The notes under the pieces are model-generated. The model was not told the DNA's origin and ran no database searches. It worked only from the letters and a program-made list of their open reading frames with translations. The position numbers were made by a program, and so were the translations under genes. From Gloeophyllum trabeum ATCC 11539 (taxonomy: Eukaryota; Basidiomycota; Agaricomycetes; Gloeophyllales; Gloeophyllaceae), in assembly GCF_000344685.1 (NCBI RefSeq), contig NW_006920423.1, positions 209,221 to 273,220 on the forward strand: a stretch of 64,000 nt of DNA, written 5' to 3'. This document shows, in pieces, positions 1 through 10,470 of this stretch (the first letter of the stretch is position 1; every line of letters begins with the position of its first letter).

Positions 1-47
1 CACCGTACTCACCGCCGCCCCCCCCCCCCCCCCCCACCCACACACAG

Positions 48-315
48 GTACGCCGCGTCCCCGCCGTTCCAGCACATCATGTGGACGCAGACGCTCTTCT
101 GGGCGGTCGGGTGCGTGATCTACGTGGGCGTGACGGCGGCGGTGACGTGGACGGCGACGTTCGGGTTCGCGTTCGGGTGGGTGCTCGGGCAGTTCTTCGT
201 GTGGCTGCTCGTGTGGGCGGTCGCGAGCGTGTTCTTGTACTCGTACGGGCTGAAGCGGGAGAGAAGGTGGTGGGCGGAGAGGAAGGGGGAGAAGGCGGCG
301 GCGCAGATTGCGTGA
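48..315 (+). CDS. C-terminal exon of an unidentified membrane protein (5' part outside window)
   Basis: An acceptor (cacacag, ending at 47) opens an exon read from TAC at 49 to the TGA at 313–315. The reading frame gives about 88 residues. Two hydrophobic segments are visible: one around LFWAVGCVIYVGVTAAV, the other around FGWVLGQFFVWLLVWAVA. A short basic, Trp-containing tail follows (KRERRWWAERKGEK), as expected of a membrane protein ending in the cytosol. The ATG at 79 is internal to the exon because the frame stays open back to the splice site. The upstream intron ends in a very long C run. I do not recognise the family; only the C-terminal membrane portion can be described. Confidence 0.55.
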
Positions 316-707
316 GGTGGAGAAGGGTGACCATCCGGAAGGACGATGTTGATGATTGATTGATGTAGTATACCGCTCTTTGCTTGCCCTCGGATGGTTT
401 GGGGTTTGTATCGTTATTGTAACGCACTAGTTAATTGCTTTGGAGTCATGTATTATGAATAGATCATGTTTGGACGGAGTCGGAGGCGAAAGACGATGTG
501 TGATTGACACGGGGGAGAGCATACATTCTTCCTCCGTGCAGGCCTCTCGTCGAAGGGTGAAGATGACAGTAGAAGTACATTCATATGCGTATGGTATACA
601 TGTACACATGGTAATACTAATAGTAATACAGCTTTTGTACACTGCTATGCGCCGACTACCCTGATATATATCCTGTACCGCGATTATAATATGTTTGTGT
701 TTTGTGA

Positions 708-1306
708 TTAGATCCGCTGCGCCCGCTGACTCTGTATGATATGCACACTGGATATGCATCGCGACCTGCGTGGTTTGTGCTCAGGGGTGTATATCACCGA
801 GTCGCACCTGCTTCTACAGACGCGAACCCGGGACGAGACAAGTCGCTGCATGCGCTCACTGAACCATCCATCAGCACTCGCCACCTCGCCAAACAACAAA
901 AAAGAGCACACACCTCGCCCAGGGTGATCTTCGCAGCGGTCGTGCTCGCCTTGCCCTCGAGCACGGGCTCCCTGCCCTGGACGCCGGGCGGTCTGTTCTT
1001 CTTGATCTCGCCGAGGTAGAGCTCCGCGAGGGGGATCATGTACCGCGGGCGGGAGGGCCCGTCGAAGAGGGTGCGCGTGAGCTCGAGCGGGGCGGGTTTG
1101 GGCGAGGGCGTCGGTGTCGGGGGATGTTGGGATTCAGGGAGCTCGGGCCCGTCGAAGAAGTAGGAGGTGCGGAACTCGGGGAGGGCGGTGGAGATGGTGT
1201 TGGCTGTGGTGCGGGAGGGGAGGGGCGTGGGGACGGCGGGGTCGCGCGGGCGGATGTGGCCGCAGACGCGGAGGGAGCCCTGCAGCTGGCGGACGTGCGT
1301 GGCCAT
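708..1306 (-). CDS. Small uncharacterised protein, two-exon model
   Basis: The ATG at 1306 opens a proline-rich reading frame with real-looking composition: PEFRTSYFFDGPE, then LTRTLFDGPSRPRYMIPLAE, then ELYLGEIKKNRPPG. It runs about 130 codons to a plausible donor (GAG|GTGTGT) near 913. Reading through the donor adds only low-quality sequence. A possible acceptor near 735 would give a short final exon ending at the TAA at 710–708. The duplicated motif 'LFDGPSRPR / YFFDGPELP' suggests an internal repeat. I do not recognise the family. The first exon is fairly convincing; the 3' exon is a guess. Confidence 0.35.
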
Positions 1307-1728
1307 CGTCGGGTGGGGTGTTAGGGCAGTCGGACGAGGCCTTTATGACGATCGGGCTGGGTGCAGCTGTTATCACGGGGAGGGAGTCCTGTCATGCGTT
1401 CCGGGGTACGTTCGCGGGGTAGCCGAGCCCCGCCGGCCGCCCCTCCGCTTTCGGCAATCCAGGCGTTACGAGGGCCCGCGACCGGGCTGGCCTCCGTGAT
1501 TGAGTTGGGCAACTAGCCGGGACTGATACCGTATGGAACTCGCCATCGGTTGTATGTATGCATTCACATAGTACTCCATACAACGTTTACAGGCTGCGAC
1601 CACCCGGATCTCATTCATACTGTGCGTTCTCAAGCACGTTGGATGTCATACGCAGCTGCGAGACCACTCCCCCGCTTGTAATTCGAACAGGCCGCGTCAA
1701 GGCGACTGGGGCGCCCGCGCAGACTTGG

Positions 1729-1860
1729 CGTCGTACTCGTCTTTGCCAACCGTCGGCGACGTTACCTGGCCACCTTCGCATCGAGGAACCCGCCAAGACG
1801 CGGCGATGCTGCTGCTTTGAGGCAGACAATAATCGCAAGAGAGGAGGGTGCTTCGCGCCA
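1729..1860 (+). repeat. Diverged direct repeat, copy A
   Basis: It begins with tactcgtctttgccaaccg, which recurs identically in copy B about 300 bp downstream. Similarity continues through gaggaac, a 'gctttgaggcagacaa'-like stretch and 'cgcaagagagga'. Indels and substitutions are scattered, so this is an old tandem duplication or two remnants of one dispersed element. Confidence 0.6.
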
Positions 1861-2029
1861 TCCATCCTCTGCGTTCGGGAGGTGCTCGCCAGGCACGGCC
1901 GTGCTGTCTTCCTGGATTTACGCCTGCCTAGGTGAAGCTTTTCCGGTAGTGCCTTGCTCATACACCCGTCCTGTCTAGGTTCGAACGCGCAACTGAGGCG
2001 GCTCCGGAGACTCGGCGGATCCGACGCCC

Positions 2030-2160
2030 TACATACTCGTCTTTGCCAACCGTCGATGGCGTTGCCTACCTTGGGCTTCGCGCCGAGGAACGCCCCGCAG
2101 TTCGAAGCGCTGGGGCTTTAAGACAGACAGACAGATGAACGCAAGAAGGAGAAGCTTGCT
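2030..2160 (+). repeat. Diverged direct repeat, copy B
   Basis: Second member of the pair described at 1729–1860, sharing tactcgtctttgccaaccg, then cgaggaac, ggctttaagacagaca and acgcaagaagga in the same order. Neither copy has a convincing coding frame. Confidence 0.6.
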
Positions 2161-3870
2161 CTTTATCTGCATGGCTTGGCGCGTATTGACACCATGCCTC
2201 CGGAGGACGGGGGAGCGTGCGGCTCCCATGTCCGCCCTCACCAGGACATACCACATTGCCTGGCCCGCGGCCTGTACGCCGCTTGTCACCTGAATTGCGC
2301 TCTGTCCTTAGGCCTTTGTCTCTTTATCCCTCCATCTCGCTGTCATATCCCCTTATGAGCTGCACGCTCTCCTCCAATCCCTACCTGACACCGTAGCCCT
2401 GTCTCCCAACTCCGCGGGTCACACGCGTGTATGGTCAGACATGGACCAACCGCATCTGTTCAGGAAGCGGGTTGCGCCCCGAGCGCGTGGGCGCACCGAA
2501 TGCTGGCCGCTCAAAACCCCGGGAGTCGTCTGCATTGGTGCATGGGATTGCACTCTTGTGAGAACGGGCGAGTCTTGGGCTCTGACGACGGCGGTGTGCT
2601 CGGGTGGCACTCTGCCATTCATATCTCGAGAGACTTTGTAGAGCTGATTATCACTCTGAAGGGACTAGGCTGTTGTGTCGGGTTTAACGGCCGTTGCTCG
2701 CGATTGAATATTGGACCCCGCCCCTCTGAATCCTCTACTTGATCGCCGGGAAGACCCCGACGCGCGGGGATCCACGACTCGTCCGTCCACCGATACATAA
2801 CGCCGTGGCCTCCCCCAGCACTGGCCGCCTTGGAAACACCCGCCACAACGCCTCACCTGTCCCGAAACGGAGAGCCTGTTTCCGTTCTTGGGTTGTCTGA
2901 CTTGCGCTGTGGTGGTTATCCTCTCCCATTGGTAAATTCCACCCATCCCGGTCTGCTCGAAGGTCGGTCTTCCGGTACTCAAGTACCTTCGACCTTGCTT
3001 TGTTCATCGCGTCTCGTAACCAGACTCTTTGTAGGGAGGCGCACGATCTGACGCACGAACCTCGAATACTATACACTAAGCCCGTCATACGCATTCTCCC
3101 TTCCCGCCTTCCTCTCCGCCTCTCCTTCATGAGGCTGACATAGGGACTGGTTACGAGTCTAGCTGACTTGCCATAACCGTTCTTGACGACCCGAGTCCTA
3201 TCTTGCGAAAGTGACCCGAGATCTGCACGCCCCCTTCCAACTCGTCCTCGGAGGATCCACGCGTCACGATGCTCAGGCATAAGCTTGTCTTCTGTCAATC
3301 GTTAAGAAAGGGCGGGTCTTCCGGAGAATATTTCTTCGCAGAATCTGCTTGGAAAGGCGTGATGAGCAGACGCCCGATGCTGCTGGACCATCCAGGGATT
3401 TGAAGTCTATCTCGCAGCACGGCCGATGTTGCCCCTCGGGGCACGCTGGGGTTACAGGGACAATGCATGATGAGACGAGCTCACTTGTGGATTACCGTAG
3501 CAGGGCTGTTGCAAAAGACGCGCCCACTCCCCATACTTGTTTGTCAATTGAAATGATACAGTGTCCTTTTGTAGTCATGTCTTGTATCATTCTCACTCGA
3601 TTGAGACACAGCTTGAACTGAGTTGCACATCGAAGAATAGACTCGGTGCACGACAACGACCCAACAATAATAACGAAGCCACAGTGGTTTCGGAGGACAA
3701 CATCGCAAGCGGCGATCTCGGGCCTTGCACAAGCGCGGGGAAGCCCGAAGGTCACGGGGTCGTGTGATTGCCTCGCGGGGGCGTCATTCTGGTCGTGACA
3801 GTCTGCAAGGCCACTATTATCATTGCCAACATTGAACCCGCCCCTTGCGCCCGTCGTCCCCGCCTCGACG

Positions 3871-6800
3871 ATGCCCGACTCTATCGCGTCGTCCGAGCCG
3901 CTGAGCTCGCCCTCGCCCTCCCCGCCGCCACCGCCGCCACCGCCAGCGTCCAGGTCCCACCCCGCCGGCGCGGGTCTGGATAGCGATGGCTCTGAGCTGT
4001 CGGAGCTCACGGACGACGAGCAGGACAGCGAAAAGCGCGGGAGCGGCGCCCAGGACGAGGGCTCGCGCAGCCCGCGCCGGTCGGGCAAGAAAAAGCGTGG
4101 CTCGCTCGTGCCCGCGCCGATGTGGGACTGGGCGTACAAACAGCGGAAAGGCGTTGATCGGGGCGAAATGGTCGAGGAGGAGGAGGAGGAAGACGACGAT
4201 GGCGGCCGCAGGGAAGAGAACTATCCGAGAGCTATGGAGGAAGAGGAGGACGAGGAGGACTCGCCGAAGGGTGAGAGCGCCGAGGATCGCCAGGACAGCC
4301 GCGAAATGAAACGCAGTGGGAGTCCCCGCAATGCGCTGGATCGATCCAACTCTGGGCCACGGTCCTGTTCAGCGACTCCGGATTCAACCTCGTACTTTGT
4401 TAGGAGAGCTTCTGCAGGTGGCGGCACCGATCGCCGGGAGAACGACGACGGCGAATCGGAGGCGGACGTAGAAGACGAACACGATTCCATAAAGTCCTCT
4501 AGGCCGTCTTCCAAAGAGAACTCTCCGGAACTCACAGACGACGAGCAAGAGGATGGCGACCCCAATGAAGAGGAAGAGGAAGAGGAGGACCGTCGACCAT
4601 CGCCACGGCCCCACGTTGCCTCCATACGCGCAGAAGAGGAAGAGGAGGTCGAATCGGAGGACGCAGCGTCCGAAGACGATGCAGACGACGCAGGGCAGGC
4701 CGACGACCACGATGGGGCAGGCGACCAAGAGCGAGACGATCCTCCCATCCCAGTGAAACGCCCCACCCCACCTATCGTGAACTCTATGGGTCCCAGCGAA
4801 GATGTTACTGCGCCCGATCCCGCTACCGTGGTGCCCCTGCAAGAGAAGGCCGCTGCATCCTCAATTATGGCTGGCTCGGCTGTGATCGAGCCTCCTTCCC
4901 CGTCCTCATCCTCGTCCCCCAGCTCATCCCGCTCCGCCTCACCAGAACCTGGCACACAGTCGCGTCGACAAGCCAACCGAGACAGTAAGAAGGCCGGCTT
5001 GGACAAGGATGACCAAGCAGGTGGCACCTCCGGACCGCTGGACGCGAAAGGCAATGATGAGGACAGAGACAAGGACGGTGGCGACGGAGAGAATGAAGCC
5101 GACGTAGAAGTTGAGGCGGAAGGCGACGAAGTGGACGACCACGAAATGGAGTCGGATCTACAGCCCGCCCACAGAGCCGAAGCCATGGACGTCTTAGCGC
5201 AGATTGAGCTGAAGTTCGCTCTGCTCAGGGAGAAGCTGTACCTCGAGAAGATGGAGGGTCTCGCTTGGGAAGAGGCCTTGATTATGGATGGTAGGCACCG
5301 TTTACTGACCTCCGTGTTTCGTATCAACTCAATGCGCGGATTGCAATAACAGATAATCATCCCGAGTTATTGCACCTCCAGGCTGAATTATCTAAGCGCC
5401 GAGATATGCGTCTCGATCTAGCTGCAAAGCGACGATCCTATGAGGTGACGATGGTCACAAAGAAGCGGAAGGCAGACGAAGATGGTGTATGGAGTTGGTG
5501 GAAAGTACGTTACTCGCTGAGGGATGCGTATGGATTGCTTCATATTTCTATCCTAGTTCTCGAGGGATGAGCTACAAACCGACATGATATCTGAAACCAA
5601 TAGGAAACGGAGGCGTCTCGAGAGGGCAAGGAGGGCATCTGAACGTCCTCAGCCTGGTGAGTGTATACCCTGGAACTACGAAACGCGTCTGTTTACGCTA
5701 TGTCACTTTCTCCAGTGCGCCGCATCCCTGATCCACCAGTGAACATTCCTCCTGCACCGACGCTGCGGGATATCGTAAAGTCGACGCCTTTTGCGAGGCA
5801 TTCCTATTCTCCCTCCAGCAGCAATTCTCAGAAGCGAGATAATATCCACGCCCGACCACTTGTCTATCCACAGTTGTCTTCACTGAGTTCCGCAGAGGTG
5901 GGCAATGACCTGGAGCTCATCTGGCAGCAACGGCGGAGACATGCGGATCCCCGTGCGCTGAACCCACCCATGGGGCCACCCCTCTCGCATGGGTATGAAG
6001 CGGGATATGGACCCATGGATGGACCTCACTACAATGGTTCCGGACCAAGCCGTGTCGCGCCTCCATTCCCGCCACATATGCAAGGTTACCCTGGTCCCAG
6101 TGTACCTTCGCGAATGCAGCACCATCATGCAGGGCCGTCCGGATTACACCAGTCCCACCTTCCGATGGACCAGGACATGGCTATGTCTTCTGCCGTCCCG
6201 CCTCCCTCTGGGCCATACACGCAACATCCTGCAACGGGTATGAGACGGTCGTTATCGCCGGTCCACGTGACCGCGAATGGCACGTCCGGGTTAGGTCCGT
6301 CCCAGAACGGGTGGTTTGCAGGTTCGTCGAGGGGCAAGCCGCCCGGGCAGCACGAGTGGATGAAGGAGTCCAGAAGGCCTAGCGGAGGCAAGGACGACTA
6401 TGGTGACCGGGATAGGGAGCGCGAGAAGTGGGAGAGGAGCGAAAGAGAACGCGAGCGCGAGTGGGAGCGAGAGAGAGAGCGTATGGAGCGGGAGAGGTAT
6501 CAGATGCAGATGATGCAGTCCCAGCCCGTTCGGCCTTCGCATGGTTTACATGCTGGACCTGGCCCTCTGCCTCACCCAGGACCTCCACACAACCATCACC
6601 ACCACCACCACCATATTCACCACCATCACCATCCACAGTCCATGGGTGGCCCTGGGGGTCATTCGTCTTCTTCACTGAATAATACGCCGGGTCCCGGCGC
6701 GGGCAGTCCCCGCGTCTCTATGTTACCTCGCGAGTTCGATCTTGGTCGCCCGCACTCGGGTCCCCCAACTACTGAGATCATCAACCTCTCATCGTCTTCG

Positions 6801-7688
6801 ACAAAGCGATCTCCGAACACGTATTGGAAGGGTGATGAACTCGAACCTGGTCGTGATAGGGTGCGACCGCCGTCAAACCAGCATCCTCTGGACGACCGAC
6901 CGGTGCAGCATATCATGACGCCTGTGCAATTGATGACCAACCATTCTGGTCCTCATGCCCACGGGCCTCCTTCGGCGCCTGCATCCATTGCTCCCTCACC
7001 TCGGGGTCCATGGTCGGCTGCGGATGACACAGGGATGCGTCGTCCTTCATCCGCTGCGATGGGTCGCCCTAGTAACCTCTCTGGCCGGAGTTCACCAGGT
7101 CCTATGCACGGGTCAGTACATGGCATGCGTGGACCTCCGCCGTCATCTGGCTCGAGGCAGAGTCCTATGGTGACATCCTCGCCTCGTAACAATAAACCTC
7201 CGGCAACCACGAGCCCCCCGATGTCCTCATCCAATTTCCCTGGTCCCTTGAGATCACCTAGTCGCTCTTCACATGCTCTCCCACCCCCTCCTTCGTCCGG
7301 GCCTTCCTCTTTGCCTTCGATGACCGCACAACCGCCCCTTCCGCATGCGAGCAGTCCGGTTTCGAGACCATCCAGAGTTGGATCGCCCCCGTCGCTGTCT
7401 AAAATGATACATTCAGGCGGCCCCAGCGGTCCATCACCTCCGCTTACTGGCGCACCGAGACCTATGAGTCCATTATCGCGGTCAGCTAATGCCGATCCTC
7501 ATTCTCATAGCCTAGGCCCGTCACCGTCATTCAATGGCACCAACAGAACCACCACTCCCCTCTCAATATACCCGGGGCACGCGCCGCCTCCCTCTAGGAC
7601 TCTAGGTTCTGATCAGTCCTCGCCGCAATTGAGCAATAATGCTCCTCCTCCTAAATTGAATGTCGTTCAGTTAGTGGATGGGGCATAG
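3871..7688 (+). CDS. Sds3/Dep1-like subunit of the Rpd3L histone deacetylase complex, with long disordered tail
   Basis: Four exons: 3871–5290, 5353–5504, 5557–5656 and 5716–7688; predicted 1,214 aa. The ATG at 3871 (MPDSIASSEP) is the first true ATG in frame. The N-terminal ~430 residues are acidic and disordered, with two ELTDDEQ-type motifs. The Sds3-like domain spans the first three introns: DVLAQIELKFALLREKLYLE, then HPELLHLQAELSKRRD, then RRSYEVTMVTKKRKADED. In Sds3 and Dep1 this coiled-coil region anchors the Sin3–Rpd3 corepressor, so a nuclear co-repressor role follows from the family. The last exon (~657 aa) is Pro/Ser/Gly-rich, with a charged Arg/Glu helix near residue ~830 and a long His run soon after. 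The total length is far above yeast Sds3 (327 aa). Choosing between Sds3 and Dep1 orthology would need a tree. Confidence 0.8.
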
Positions 7689-8002
7689 CAGGACTTAGAC
7701 GCTTTGTCCTTTTTTATTTCATAGGTCTTATTGTATTTTACCTCGCCATTGTGATTTATTGGAATGTACGGCAGACCACTGTTTGTGAAGTCACTCAATA
7801 TATTACTGCGCTCCCGTCGGCTTCATATGAGCGTGTCTTCTCGTATCTCGAACAGAATGCATTGCGGATCAACGACCGAGCCATTAGAGTTGTATGTACA
7901 ATGATATGATGATGATGAAACGTTTGCATGCTATAACAGAGCGATTGTAGCGTACACCGGCCAGTCCCATGTGAAGGTATGCGAATGAAGAACGCAGAAT
8001 TA
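7689..8002. other. Convergent 3' intergenic region
   Basis: 314 bp between the stop of the Sds3-like gene and the stop of RTF1. It is AT-rich with short T runs, consistent with the 3' UTRs and polyadenylation signals of two converging genes. No other feature is visible. Confidence 0.5.
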
Positions 8003-10149
8003 CTAGAAGTCTCCGAGGTCAATCTCTATGTCGTTGAGTACCTGAGCAGCAAAACTCTTCGACTTGGTCCCAGGAGTTTGGTCCTGCCCAGGGAGGGCGG
8101 AGGGTGGAAGTGGCGAGACGTCCCGAGAGGTTGGCTCCGCGGCCAAGGTGCTTTGAAGGAGAGGCGTTCCGTGGCTATTGATGACAAGTCCAGCAGCACC
8201 AAGAGACAATAGGCCATGATGTCAAAAAGCAAAGCAAAGCAGGAGAAAGTTACAAACCTGGTCTTCGCTACTAGCACGGGTGTTGAAGTCCCAGACTTCG
8301 AGGCGGCAAGAGCCAGCTTGCGCTCTCGCCGCTTACGATCGGCCTCAGCGAGCTCAGCCTGGCGAACAGCTTCCAGGTTCGCTTTCCGGTTCCGCTCGTT
8401 CACCTTTGCCAAGATATCATTCTGGGGATCTTCGCTATCGCGGCGACGGGACTGGAAGTCCGTTGTGACAGCCAGCTCCTTGAGTTGCGCATCGATCTCA
8501 GTTACTTCCTTGAAGTCCTGTCGTCGCAGAGCGAGAGTCCTAGCCTGCGTCAGGCGCGACCGCTGGAAAGTGATGGAGGCATGTGAAGGTCGATGAGCGT
8601 TGAGCGCGTTCTTGCGGGCGAGCATGGCAGTAATATCGCTCTGGATAACCTTGGTTAGATACCGCGTCCAGTCCGGCGAGTCGCATCTCCACTCACCTCT
8701 GTCTTGGGTTGCGCGGGTAGCTTCGCTAACTGCTCGGCCTTCTTCTGAAGCTGTCTCTTGCTCGGCAGCTTTACCTTGTCTGCTTCACATGTCTTCACCA
8801 AGCGTTCGAATTCATGCTTAGGCTAGGCTCAGAACATCGTCCGACCGCAGTGCACAATAGGAACACCAACCGGCAGGAAGGCTGAGTTAGAGGTCCTATC
8901 CATGGGCCATTCCTTGATAGCCTTTCCGTGCCTGAGCTCGAACAGTTGATTAACAATCTGGTCATTCATAGGATACGGCTTCGTCAGGTCCGCGCCAAGA
9001 TCTGAGGCAGTTAGCGCGAGGAACGACCGCCAGCTCATCAGCAGTAACGTACTAGTGATCTCGCAGATACGATATGTTGGCTGGCCAGATGGACTGCTGC
9101 CAATCAAGTACCGCACCCATGCACCTGCAGTCAGGAGGGCGAGAACTGAGCACTTGACACCGTCGATGGAGTGGCACATACGCACCTTTCACGTAGTCTT
9201 CGAACCAGGGGGCCAAATAATGTTTAGCCAGCAAGTCTCTCGATAACCTGACTTTCTCCAGATCCTCGAGGGTGATTGGCTCGTCCTCGGAGTGCTTCTC
9301 ATCGAAGTATTTACGATCACGCTCTTCCTCCTCCTCCAATTTACTGATCATGCCCTCTTCCTCCTCTTCTGAGGACATCTCCATGTCAGTCGGCGATGAC
9401 GATCGCTGGCGTTTCGGCGAACCAGTGGTCTAGAGGGCTGATGAGAGACCGTCGTGAGAGGCAGAACCGATTGAGCTCACTCGTTTCCTCTCGTCCTTTG
9501 CTCTACGTCGGGCCTTGAGCTCGTCGAGCTTACGGCTCTTCTCTTTGGTAGCACCCCGACCGGTGTGTTGCCCTGCAGAAACAAGACATGAATACCAAGC
9601 GACAGCTACAGCATAGGAGACGTACGTTTCGCAGCCCTCGCCACGGCATCAGCATCAGCGCCGCCATTTCGCTGTGCCCGGAGCATCTGATCCAAGTTCC
9701 TCTTGTCCTGGATCCTTTGCATCTCCTCCAGCCTTTGGGCCAGCACTTCTTCGCGTTCAATCTCGGACATCGATAGCAACCTACGCAGACGTGGCATTCC
9801 GTCAACAACCTGACCGCGGGCAGGAAACAACAACGTACTTCTCTCGGTCGAACTCGTCCTTATATTTGCCTTCGAGCGGGTACGGATTGGCCTGCTCGTC
9901 TTCGTCCTCGCTCTCCGGTTCCGCGTCGCTATCCGCGCTGCGGATGACAATTATCAGCAAGCACGCATAAATACCCAGACAAAGGGACAAAACAACAAAG
10001 AAAGAAACAAATGCTCACCCAGCCCTGCGCCGCTTGGTCGGCGAACCGTGGGCCGCCGACATCCTGCCCTGCCGTCTCTTTCGTTTCTTCTCGGTAGCGC
10101 CGGCGAGCTCGAGCAGCTCGTCGGAGAAGTCGCCGTCAGAGTCTGCCAT
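8003..10149 (-). CDS. RTF1: RTF1, Plus3-domain subunit of the Paf1 complex
   Basis: Ten exons on the minus strand: 10149–10019, 9937–9839, 9780–9626, 9572–9481, 9429–9186, 9124–9053, 9001–8871, 8822–8697, 8649–8258 and 8174–8003. All phases join, giving 537 aa. The protein starts MADSDGDFSDELLELAG. It has an acidic/basic N-terminal region with ATKEKSRKLDELKARRRAK, the motif preceding the Plus3 domain in Rtf1. Plus3 follows: LEDLEKVRLSRDLLAKHYLA, PWFEDYVKGAWVRYLIG, YRICEITNLG and a helical end, EFERLVKTCEADKV. A coiled C-terminal part contains RLTQARTLALRRQDF and DAQLKEL. Rtf1 acts in transcription elongation and in histone H2B ubiquitination and H3K4 methylation. The fungal protein is close to the yeast length (558 aa). 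Confidence 0.93.
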
Positions 10150-10470
10150 GGCAATATGTACTCGAGTTTGTTTTGTTCAGAGTAACGGGGGGTACGGGGG
10201 TGACGGGTGACGAAGGCTAGGCAAGGCTGTGGCCACAAAACACTGATTTGGGCTACGGTGGGAATTGTTCGCAACGGCAAATGCCGGAAGGGCGCGGCCG
10301 CGTTCGAGTTCGACCGGGGGCAGATTGATGACAAGCAGATGAGTTCGCAGACGAAGAGAGCCTGTACTAGATAACATAGAATATTGATACATGAAGACCT
10401 GAGTAAAAATGTATCAGGATCGTGTCATTGGAAGGTACGCGCAACAGAACACTCACAATCCAAAGAAACA
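10150..10470. other. Intergenic, RTF1 promoter / SOF1 3' flank
   Basis: 321 bp between the SOF1 stop and the RTF1 start, both on the minus strand. It must hold the RTF1 promoter and the SOF1 3' UTR. I see no TATA box or other clear motif. Confidence 0.4.

Larger units (their letters stand above)
1307..3870. other. Gene-poor interval with a diverged direct repeat
   Basis: About 2.5 kb with only random open frames and no recognisable product. It contains a pair of related ~130-bp segments about 300 bp apart (listed separately). The rest is unremarkable by eye. The promoter of the following Sds3-like gene must lie in its right end. Confidence 0.5.

Noticed and set aside
2735..3298. A 187-codon minus frame upstream of the Sds3-like gene
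   Set aside because: Arg-rich with no family motif, no neighbouring exons and no conservation clue.
3823..3870. A longer start for the Sds3-like gene at 3823
   Set aside because: The codon there is TTG; the first ATG in frame is at 3871.
4221..5360. A 379-codon open frame opposite the Sds3-like gene
   Set aside because: Ser-rich mirror of an acidic Glu/Asp-rich coding strand; a shadow frame.
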